The translations under genes and the position numbers were made by a program. DNA of 5,006 bases from Paramuribaculum sp. (GTDB lineage Bacteria; Bacteroidota; Bacteroidia; Bacteroidales; Muribaculaceae), in assembly GCA_029051965.1 (NCBI GenBank), contig JAIDJZ010000396.1:1-5006 (forward strand), given 5' to 3'. Shown piece after piece: positions 1-5,006 of the stretch. The number at the start of each line of letters is the position of its first letter. Position 1 is the stretch's first letter. The notes under the pieces are model-generated. The model searched no databases and was not told the DNA's origin. It worked only from the letters and a program-made list of their open reading frames with translations.

Positions 1-123
1 TATATATATAGGGATGAATACATCGGTAGAACTGAGGGTTAAAGTGTGTTAAATAGATGCCGTTGTTAGTTGATTAAGTGGGATATGAAGATGCTGCGGA
101 TGCCAAACACACTCTAAACGGTT
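1..123. other. AT-rich non-coding lead-in
   Basis: This stretch opens with five TA dinucleotides (1-10) and holds no convincing reading frame, tRNA or TAnnTTTG promoter on either strand. It lies downstream of the stop codon of the minus-strand ORF at 124. No hairpin followed by a T-run is visible for that transcript. An 8-bp inverted repeat, AGTGTGTT at 43-50 and AACACACT at 106-113, has a 55-base gap, too wide for a terminator. Confidence 0.5.
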
Positions 124-891
124 TCATCTTTTTTGTCGGATGATGATTGAGTTCCACGAATCATCCGGACCTGAATTGATGATAATATCTCCTGTCTTCC
201 AGGCCGTGGTAAGATCCGTCGGTTTTGATTGGGCGAACGCGGTCACCGATGAGTCATTGAAATGGATCGCATCAAATATTGTCGGTGGCGATTGTGTTTT
301 TTCATTCAGCGGCAATGTGGTTCTTTTCCATTTAAAGCCGCAGACTGAAATTCCGTTATCGTATATCATATGCGCGCCGCATAGCGGAATGTCGACGGTT
401 TCGGTTTCGATCTCAAAGCCATTGATCGGATGTATTTTGCTTCGGTATAGCCGCAATAGGGCCTGATAGCCGGTTTTGCGGGAGTCCAGATTTATCAGGA
501 CGCCTTCGCCATGGCAGATCAGGTCGAGTGAGCCTTGCTCAAACAGAGTCGTCCCGTTACGGCATGACTTGATATTGCGTTCGTTGTCCCAGATGATTTC
601 ATAACGGTAGCTGTATTTTCCTGTCTGGCGAAACCAATGGACCCATTCGACAGTCTGGAGATTGTAGATGTGTGCGCCGTTGATGTCATCAAACGAGCGG
701 TTGGCCGTTAGTTTGAAATAGGGCAGCAGCGTTGACCTTTGTGATGCGAAATAAGAAAGATCGTTGAATCTGACAGCTGAATCCGTTGTGCTTTTAACGC
801 GCAGGCCAAAAGGGGAATTGTCGGAAAAACCGACAGCTATGTCATATCGGTATGTGTTTTCTATAGAAAGCAGTGCGAGCAAAAAAGGCAT
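124..891 (-). CDS. Protein of unknown function, probably 5'-truncated
   Basis: I do not recognise this 255-residue product. It reads like a real protein: mixed composition with many Trp, Tyr and paired aromatics (for example WVHWF near residue 83 and YSYRYEIIW near 93), and four cysteines at about 110, 126, 172 and 184. It has no clear membrane segment. MPFLLALLSI at the N-terminus is too short and lacks the positive charge of a signal peptide. Near the C-terminus, AWKTGDIIINSG (about 230-241) faintly resembles the GLKxGDxIxxING stretch of PDZ domains, but the rest cannot be aligned by eye. The only available ATG lies six codons after an in-frame TAG and inside the start of the divergent CotH gene, with no promoter behind it. 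I infer that the true N-terminus was lost at a rearrangement and that this is the C-terminal part of a longer, perhaps exported, protein. Confidence is in the reading frame being real coding sequence, not in function. Confidence 0.6.
   Translation of the reverse strand: MPFLLALLSIENTYRYDIAVGFSDNSPFGLRVKSTTDSAVRFNDLSYFASQRSTLLPYFKLTANRSFDDINGAHIYNLQTVEWVHWFRQTGKYSYRYEIIWDNERNIKSCRNGTTLFEQGSLDLICHGEGVLINLDSRKTGYQALLRLYRSKIHPINGFEIETETVDIPLCGAHMIYDNGISVCGFKWKRTTLPLNEKTQSPPTIFDAIHFNDSSVTAFAQSKPTDLTTAWKTGDIIINSGPDDSWNSIIIRQKR
858..869. repeat. 12-bp perfect palindrome TTTCTATAGAAA
   Basis: The sequence TTTCTATAGAAA equals its own reverse complement and contains the in-frame TAG that closes the CotH frame. 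About one such palindrome is expected by chance in 5 kb, so only its place at the breakpoint makes it notable. It may be a recombination or restriction site, or nothing. Confidence 0.3.
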
Positions 892-906
892 CGCCGTTCG
901 GATATC
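864..906. other. Probable rearrangement breakpoint between two 5'-truncated genes
   Basis: The plus-strand CotH frame closes upstream at TAG 864-866 and the minus-strand ORF closes upstream at a TAG on the minus strand at about 907-909. The two possible starts (GTG at 873, ATG at 891) overlap head-to-head by 19 bp. CotH similarity stops abruptly here although the family needs more N-terminal sequence. Neither gene has space for a promoter. I infer a join between pieces of two different genes, by inversion, deletion, insertion or assembly error. No long repeat or transposon end is visible at the join. Confidence 0.5.
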
Positions 907-2000
907 CTAAAAGCAAGCATTTTGCGCTTTTGGCTCATGCTCCTACTCAAGCATATTTTGTCGGTGAAACCGCTTTCGAGTTAGCCAGGCTGATAGATCT
1001 TGGCTGGGTCCCTCGGTCCAGACCGGTTGAGATTGTATTAAATGGCGTCAACATCGGTGTCTATGCGTTTTCCGAGTCAGTGCGTATTGATGAAGGCCGT
1101 GTGGAAATTGATGAACAGCCTGAGAATAACACCGACAATGCGACAATTCCCTACGGATGGCTTGTCGAAATTGATAACACGATAGATACTCCACAGATCT
1201 ATGTTCCACAGACGCTCGATAACGATCCTGATGCTTTTGTAAGCCGTTTTACGATTAAAACACCAGAGATAATATCATCGCAACAGGAGGAATGGATCAC
1301 AGATCAGATGACAACACTGACACACATGATCCTTAATCCCGACAAGGATAATGCAGCGTGGACACAGATGATTGATATCGAATCGCTTGCAAAATATTAT
1401 ATAGTGCAGGAACTTAGCGGCAACTACGACGCGTTTGTCGGAAGTACTTATTTTTATAAAGGTAATGGCGATAAATGGATTTTCGGCCCGATGTGGGATT
1501 CTGAATGGGCTTTTGTTACTGATGATAGAAATGCCCATTACTGGGACGAGCGAATATCACTTGGTGGGGATGAATATGTCAATTTTACGTGGATAAAGGA
1601 GTTGATAAAATTCCCCGTTTTTCAGAATGAAGTCCGTAAGGTGTGGAATGATTTTTATCCTGACAGGTTCAATGATATTTATGCCTTTATTGATGACTTC
1701 TATGCTTGTACTAAAGATGGCTATGACATGAATAATAAGATTTGGCCGGACTATATATCCAATGATATCCACGTAACATATGAACAATTGAAATCGAGGC
1801 TTCCTAAGTATGTCAGATGGTTTGACCGAATGGTAAAGTCACCGGATTTTTCTGGAATCGGGGATGTGCATGTTGATGCGGATTGCGAGTCGACATGGTT
1901 TACTATTCAAGGTCAGTCTCTCGATTCTCCACCCTCTGTTCCGGGATTCTATATAGAACGCACCTCGACAGGTTCACGCAAAGTATTTGTTCAACCATGA
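873..2000 (+). CDS. CotH-like protein kinase fragment, 5'-truncated, with C-terminal sorting-like tail
   Basis: CotH-family proteins are atypical, usually secreted, kinases related to Fam20C; Bacillus CotH phosphorylates spore-coat proteins. Here the family pattern starts almost at residue 1 (AKKASPFGYPKSKHFALLAH, 3-22, the region following the usual KKPY motif) and continues through ELARLIDLGW (36-45), VEIVLNGVNIGVYAFSE (52-68) and YGWLVEID (94-101). The kinase core is present: NYD at 184-186 and WDSEW at 208-212. D186 and D209 are spaced like the catalytic and metal-binding aspartates of Bacillus CotH (D228 and D251 as I recall). The end (FTIQGQSL 343-350, GFYI 358-361, KVFV 370-373) matches the short sorting-like tail of exported Bacteroidales proteins, so the 3' end is intact. 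Missing are the signal peptide and the first part of the domain. The start is a GTG two codons after an in-frame TAG (864-866), with no promoter. Probably a non-functional remnant; its normal substrate is unknown. Confidence 0.85.
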   Translation: MRAKKASPFGYPKSKHFALLAHAPTQAYFVGETAFELARLIDLGWVPRSRPVEIVLNGVNIGVYAFSESVRIDEGRVEIDEQPENNTDNATIPYGWLVEIDNTIDTPQIYVPQTLDNDPDAFVSRFTIKTPEIISSQQEEWITDQMTTLTHMILNPDKDNAAWTQMIDIESLAKYYIVQELSGNYDAFVGSTYFYKGNGDKWIFGPMWDSEWAFVTDDRNAHYWDERISLGGDEYVNFTWIKELIKFPVFQNEVRKVWNDFYPDRFNDIYAFIDDFYACTKDGYDMNNKIWPDYISNDIHVTYEQLKSRLPKYVRWFDRMVKSPDFSGIGDVHVDADCESTWFTIQGQSLDSPPSVPGFYIERTSTGSRKVFVQP

Positions 2001-2077
2001 GAGTCTAAAAAATATACAGACATGAGGGGGGCACAGGTAAAGTCTGACAGCACCCTCACCATCCGGTAGAAAATAAA
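2001..2077. other. Spacer between convergent genes, CotH side
   Basis: Non-coding sequence after the TGA of the CotH gene. It contains an A-rich run (2007-2012) and a weak TGAGGG/CCCTCA pairing (2023-2028 with 2053-2058) with a 24-base loop and no T-run, so I do not call a plus-strand terminator here. Its last bases (2070-2077, AAAATAAA) serve as the T-tract of the minus-strand terminator next to it. Confidence 0.5.
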
Positions 2078-2114
2078 GGCGCTGTGTCAAAATTCAGAAT
2101 TTTGACACAGCGCC
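2070..2114 (-). terminator. Intrinsic terminator of the acyl-CoA synthetase gene
   Basis: A perfect 17-bp inverted repeat (2078-2094 pairs with 2098-2114) closes on a 3-base loop. The outer stem is GC-rich (GGCGC...GCGCC). Read on the minus strand, the stem is followed at once by TTTATTTT, the usual U-tract. It lies 53 bases beyond the stop codon of the minus-strand synthetase. On the plus strand the stem is followed by TCGTTGAGG, so it would be at best a weak terminator for the CotH transcript, though it may still protect that 3' end. Confidence 0.9.
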
Positions 2115-2149
2115 TCGTTGAGGTATGGTTGTTGGAATGGAATGGTTGA

Positions 2150-2158
2150 GGGGGGGGG
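2150..2158. repeat. G9 homopolymer tract
   Basis: Nine consecutive G on the plus strand lie nine bases beyond the stop codon of the minus-strand synthetase, next to a G/T-rich low-complexity stretch (GGAATGGAATGG at 2134-2145, ATGGTTG repeated at 2126-2132 and 2142-2148). The tract is outside any reading frame, so a length change would not alter a protein. It is a likely spot for length errors in sequencing. Confidence 0.8.
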
Positions 2159-2167
2159 ACGGCCGGG

Positions 2168-3970
2168 TCAGGCGTACATTGCTTCGATTTCGGAGGCGTA
2201 GCGGTTGTTGATGACGGGGCGTCGGATTTTTAGTGTGTTTGTCAGTTCGCCTGCTTCCATTGTGAATTCTTTGGGAAGCAGAGTGAATTTTTTGATCTGT
2301 TCGAACGAGGCGAAGTTTGACTGAAGGTTGTCGATTCTCTCCTGTAGCATCGAGCGGATGTCGGCGTTACGGATGAGTTCTTCGATGTTGCGGTAGCTGA
2401 TCTGCTTTTTGCGGGCATATTCCTTCAGTGCTTCGAATGCGGGGATGATTATGGCTGTGACATATTTGCGCTGGTCGCCGATGACGGCTACCTGTTCGAT
2501 GTATTTGTCTTCTCCGAGCCGGCTTTCGAGGGCCTGGGGGGCTATGTATTTGCCATTTGAGGTTTTGAAGAGGTCTTTGATTCGCTCGGTCAGGATGATC
2601 GCTCCGGATTCGTCTAACCGTCCGGCGTCGCCGGTGCGGAACCATCCGTCGGCGGTGAAGGCTTCGGCTGTGGCTTCGGGTTTGTTGTAGTAGCCTCGCA
2701 TGACTGTCGGACCTTTGACGAGAATTTCGTTTTCGTCGCCGATTTTCACTTCGATGCCGGGGAGGGTCGTTCCGACGGTTCCTATTTCATAGCCTACGGT
2801 CGGGAAGCAGGAGACAGTCGCGGTGGTTTCGGAGAGGCCGTAGCCTATGACGATGTTTATGCCGCAGGAGTGGAAGAATTCGACGATGTTGGGGGAGAGT
2901 GGCGCTCCTGCGGTCGGGAATATGTTGCCGTTGTCGATTCCGATGACATGGCGCAGTGCGGCGAAGATTTTTTTGTCGAAGAATTGATATTGTTTTTCAA
3001 TCCACCAGGGTGCTTTGAGTCCTTTGCGCACATATTCGAGATTGCGGATGCGGCCGATTTTGAGCGCGCGCGCCATCATCCAGGCTTTGAAGCCGGACAT
3101 GTCGGCGAGTTTTTCCTGAACTGCAGTGTAGACTTTTTCCCAGAAACGCGGGACGGAGCACATGCATGTCGGGCTGAATTCCTTGACGGCTTTCTGGATT
3201 TCTTTCGGGTTATGGTTGATTGCCACGATCATGCGGCGGTGGAGGCAGAAGTAGGTCCAGGCTTTTTCAAAGATGTGGCTCAGGGGGAGGAAGCAGACGG
3301 ATGTGTCGCGGTCGGAGATCATTGTCAGTCGCCGGTCGTGGATGAGGAGAGCGGCGTTGAAGCAGGAGTGGGGCAGGACGGCTCCTTTCGGTTCGCCTGT
3401 CGTTCCGCTGGTGTAGATGATCGTTGCGATGTCTTCGTCGGTGGCGCGTGCGGTTCGCTGTGCGACAGAATTCCGGCAGTCGTCGGAGGCTTTTTCGCCG
3501 AGGGCGAGGAGGTCGGAGAAAGAGAGTGTTGTCGTGTCGTCGCTGTCGCGGGTGATGTCGGTGTCGAAAGTGACGATCTGTTTCAGCGTGGGGCATGATG
3601 CGGCCGCTTCGCGGGCTTTGGCATATTGCTCCTGATCGCCGACGAATATGATTCCGGCAGAGGAGTCGTTGACAATATAGGCAACCTGGTCGGCGGTTGA
3701 AGTCGCGTAGATCGAAATCGGGACAATGCGGTTGGCATAGGCTGCAAAATCCGTGATGAGGATTTCGCTGCGGTTGGCCGAGAAGACTGTTATGTTGTCG
3801 AGTTCCCTGAGTCCGAGAATCTCCATTGCACATGCAAGCAGATCGCGTTTTTCGGCAAGTTCTTTCCATGAGGTGGAGATCCATTTTCCGGATGTGTTGT
3901 CGCGGAATGCCTCACGGTCAGGAAACCGGGTTGAATTTTCAGAAATCAGGGAAGTGAGGATGTTTGACAT
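2168..3970 (-). CDS. Long-chain fatty acid--CoA ligase (AMP-forming acyl-CoA synthetase)
   Basis: This 600-residue enzyme activates fatty acids: fatty acid + ATP gives acyl-AMP + PPi, then acyl-CoA + AMP. It belongs to the ANL superfamily, in the FAA1/FadD15-like branch typically near 600 residues, and appears full length. Visible motifs in order: P-loop YTSGTTGEPKG (186-196); SVPRFWEKVY (272-281), characteristic of this branch; AGAPLSP (354-360); A5 motif YGLSETTA (377-384); GWFRTGD (442-448), whose Asp binds the ribose; linker and hinge region RIKDLFKTSNGKYIAP (463-478); and the C-terminal TLKIRR (579-584), with K581 as the likely adenylation lysine. No signal peptide or membrane segment is evident, so it should be cytoplasmic or peripherally membrane bound. 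Exogenous fatty acid use for phospholipid synthesis is plausible in Bacteroidales; no beta-oxidation genes are visible here. The ATG start is supported by a -7 promoter element 25 bases upstream and by the family-typical N-terminus. It has its own promoter and terminator, suggesting a single-gene transcript. Confidence 0.95.
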   Translation of the reverse strand: MSNILTSLISENSTRFPDREAFRDNTSGKWISTSWKELAEKRDLLACAMEILGLRELDNITVFSANRSEILITDFAAYANRIVPISIYATSTADQVAYIVNDSSAGIIFVGDQEQYAKAREAAASCPTLKQIVTFDTDITRDSDDTTTLSFSDLLALGEKASDDCRNSVAQRTARATDEDIATIIYTSGTTGEPKGAVLPHSCFNAALLIHDRRLTMISDRDTSVCFLPLSHIFEKAWTYFCLHRRMIVAINHNPKEIQKAVKEFSPTCMCSVPRFWEKVYTAVQEKLADMSGFKAWMMARALKIGRIRNLEYVRKGLKAPWWIEKQYQFFDKKIFAALRHVIGIDNGNIFPTAGAPLSPNIVEFFHSCGINIVIGYGLSETTATVSCFPTVGYEIGTVGTTLPGIEVKIGDENEILVKGPTVMRGYYNKPEATAEAFTADGWFRTGDAGRLDESGAIILTERIKDLFKTSNGKYIAPQALESRLGEDKYIEQVAVIGDQRKYVTAIIIPAFEALKEYARKKQISYRNIEELIRNADIRSMLQERIDNLQSNFASFEQIKKFTLLPKEFTMEAGELTNTLKIRRPVINNRYASEIEAMYA

Positions 3971-3994
3971 AACTGTACGTTAAAAATTCGTCGG

Positions 3995-4002
3995 CAAAGT
4001 TA
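3995..4002 (-). promoter_or_regulatory. Bacteroidota -7 promoter element (TAACTTTG) of the acyl-CoA synthetase gene
   Basis: On the minus strand this reads TAACTTTG, an exact match to the TAnnTTTG -7 consensus of the Bacteroidota primary sigma factor. It ends 24 bases before the ATG, giving a 5' leader of roughly 15-20 bases. A -33 TTG is not well placed: the nearest, in TTTTGTG, is about 25 bases upstream instead of about 20. Strength may therefore depend on an activator. Confidence 0.7.
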
Positions 4003-4038
4003 GGCAGACCCATTATATAACGTAACACAAAAGTGTGG

Positions 4039-4062
4039 AAAAACGGTTGGCGGTTAACAACC
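4039..4062 (-). terminator. Weak terminator-like hairpin downstream of the glycosyltransferase
   Basis: On the minus strand GGTTG and CAACC (4058-4062 and 4045-4049) can form a 5-bp stem with an 8-base loop, followed by GTTTTT. It lies about 70 bases beyond the glycosyltransferase stop codon. The short stem makes it weak, and it overlaps the repeated CGGTTAAC motifs, which may explain the pairing instead. Confidence 0.25.
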
Positions 4063-4100
4063 ATTAGTGAAATTCCGCTGTCGGTTAACCACATTTAACC
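4044..4100. promoter_or_regulatory. Repeated CGGTTAAC motifs, possible operator
   Basis: CGGTTAAC occurs at 4051-4058 and 4082-4089, 31 bp apart (about three helical turns, so on the same DNA face). A related CGGTTGG directly precedes the first copy at 4044-4050. The second copy forms GGTTAA-6-TTAACC (4083-4088 with 4095-4100), and the core GTTAAC is itself palindromic. The sites lie about 45-100 bp upstream of the synthetase -7 element, a place suited to an activator or repressor. The regulator is unknown; AT-rich chance repetition is possible. Confidence 0.35.
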
Positions 4101-4133
4101 AATTTTATTGCCAAAGTATTTTCTGACGCTAAT

Positions 4134-5006
4134 TTATTGTTTCGGGGCTTTTGGCTGGAAGAATAGGCGTGTCAGGAGGGATCCGCCTTTGCGGGCAATG
4201 CGCTGGGTGGCGTAGATCGCGCGAATTTTCCGGAGGTGTTCACGAGGGGTGTCGGCTATTGTTTCGGCCAAAAGGGTGTCGGCGAGAGAGCGCGATCCTT
4301 CGTTGCGGTAGTTGGCGGCGATGACGGCTCTTTTGCCGTTGAAGATGAGAGAGTGGAGCGGATCGTTGCTGAGGTTATGTCGGATTGCTTCGAGTGCGTT
4401 GTTCTGGGCTTCGGCACGTGAAGAGAATGAGATGCCGGTCTGAGTGTCGGGGGAGAGGTTTGCGATAACGCGGGGAGTGCCGGCCAGATGACGCACGACC
4501 GGGGCGGGGTTCATTGTCAGGAGTCGTGTGCCGAGTTCGTAGTCGTCCCATGTCGAGAGGCTTTCGTTCCATCCGCCGGCCTGACGGAGAATTTCTGTTT
4601 TTATGGCGTAGCGGGCAGTGGCAAGGGTTGAGTGGAGGATGTGTTCGGTCAGCAGGTCGTCGGGGTTTCCGGACTGGCAGACTGATGTCCATCCGTCGGT
4701 GTCGCGTGTCGACAGGCTCCAGTGGAGGAGGTCAATTTCGGGATGGGCTTCGAGCACGGTGCAGATGCGTTCGACGTGGTCGAACTCCATTGTGTCGTCG
4801 GAGTCGAAAAACATGACATGGTCGGTCGCGACTTCGCGAAGTCCGCGGTTGCGTGCGCGTGAGGCTCCGGCTACGGGTTCGTCGATCACCCGGATTCTGA
4901 AATCGTCGGCGTCGTTTCCGTCGGCCCAGCGGTGTAGGATTTGATGGGTGGCCTCGGTTGAGCCGTTGTCGTCAATGATTAGGTCGATAGGTAGCCCCGA
5001 TAGATT
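4134..5006 (-). CDS. Glycosyltransferase family 2 protein (5' end beyond the window)
   Basis: A GT-A fold enzyme that transfers sugar from a nucleotide-sugar donor, probably in surface polysaccharide or glycan synthesis at the cytoplasmic side of the membrane; donor and acceptor cannot be told from sequence. The frame stays open from the stop at 4134 to the right edge, giving 290 visible residues. An internal GTG at 4889 would be a false start because family motifs lie upstream of it: IDLIIDDNGSTE (visible residues 7-18) is the strand-loop with the nucleotide-binding aspartates. Then come GASRARNRG (47-55), the DxD-type metal site FDSDD (67-71), GGWNES (144-149) and WDDYELGTRLL (153-163), the last carrying the likely catalytic acidic residue. 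About 25-35 residues, including the first beta-strand, are expected beyond the edge. No membrane helices are visible. Neighbouring glycan genes, if any, would lie to the right. Confidence 0.92.
   Translation of the reverse strand, partial: NLSGLPIDLIIDDNGSTEATHQILHRWADGNDADDFRIRVIDEPVAGASRARNRGLREVATDHVMFFDSDDTMEFDHVERICTVLEAHPEIDLLHWSLSTRDTDGWTSVCQSGNPDDLLTEHILHSTLATARYAIKTEILRQAGGWNESLSTWDDYELGTRLLTMNPAPVVRHLAGTPRVIANLSPDTQTGISFSSRAEAQNNALEAIRHNLSNDPLHSLIFNGKRAVIAANYRNEGSRSLADTLLAETIADTPREHLRKIRAIYATQRIARKGGSLLTRLFFQPKAPKQ

Noticed and set aside
1..10. (TA)5 microsatellite as a functional repeat
   Set aside because: Five units at the window edge are too few and lack context to interpret.
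140..466. Plus-strand open frame of 108 codons
   Set aside because: It lies wholly inside the minus-strand ORF, has no promoter and shows no domain; it looks like a shadow frame.
2023..2058. Possible plus-strand terminator for the CotH gene
   Set aside because: Only six base pairs with a 24-base loop and no following T-run.
2150..2158. Phase-variable G tract controlling a gene
   Set aside because: It is downstream of the stop codon and outside any promoter, so slippage would not switch a reading frame.
2870..3598. Plus-strand open frame of 242 codons
   Set aside because: It is antisense to the strongly supported acyl-CoA synthetase and is rich in Val, Gly, Phe, Asp and Glu as expected from complementing its codons; no family motif.
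3267..3884. Minus-strand open frame of 205 codons rich in Arg and His
   Set aside because: Out-of-frame shadow inside the synthetase; the extreme Arg/His composition is typical of a shifted GC-rich frame.
4134..4889. Glycosyltransferase starting at the internal GTG
   Set aside because: The family 2 IDDNGST motif lies upstream of this codon in the same open frame, so the gene continues past the window edge.
1..5006. CRISPR array, tRNA, rRNA, insertion sequence or riboswitch
   Set aside because: No regularly spaced repeats, cloverleaf, transposase motif, terminal inverted repeats or structured leader could be seen by eye on either strand.

Overview
The window looks like chromosomal DNA from a member of the Bacteroidota, most likely order Bacteroidales (gut Muribaculaceae or Bacteroidaceae-like; inferred from style, not proven). 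Three things point there: a TAnnTTTG-type -7 promoter element, the absence of Shine-Dalgarno sequences, and an exported protein ending in the short 'F/YxxQGQ ... GxYI ... KxxV' tail common in that order.

Layout from left to right: an AT-rich non-coding lead-in (1-123); a minus-strand ORF of unknown function (124-891); a plus-strand CotH-kinase-like gene (873-2000); a convergent intergenic region holding a strong hairpin terminator (about 2001-2167); a complete minus-strand long-chain acyl-CoA synthetase (2168-3970); a regulatory gap with a promoter and repeated CGGTTAAC motifs (3971-4133); and a minus-strand family 2 glycosyltransferase that runs off the right edge (4134-5006).

The right part is ordinary and well ordered: two intact-looking genes on the same strand, each probably its own transcription unit. 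The left part is not ordinary. The CotH gene keeps its two catalytic aspartates and its C-terminal tail but has lost its signal peptide and the first part of the kinase domain. The unknown ORF starts head-to-head against it, the two 5' ends overlapping by 19 bp with no room for a promoter for either. Both reading frames hit in-frame stops just beyond the shared boundary (864-866 and about 907-909). The simplest reading is a rearrangement breakpoint (inversion, deletion or assembly chimera) at about 864-906 that removed the 5' ends of two genes. The left 2 kb is also visibly more AT-rich than the right 3 kb.

I found no convincing new multi-gene system. The most interesting items are the head-to-head breakpoint, the unrecognised 255-residue ORF and the repeated motif upstream of the acyl-CoA synthetase.
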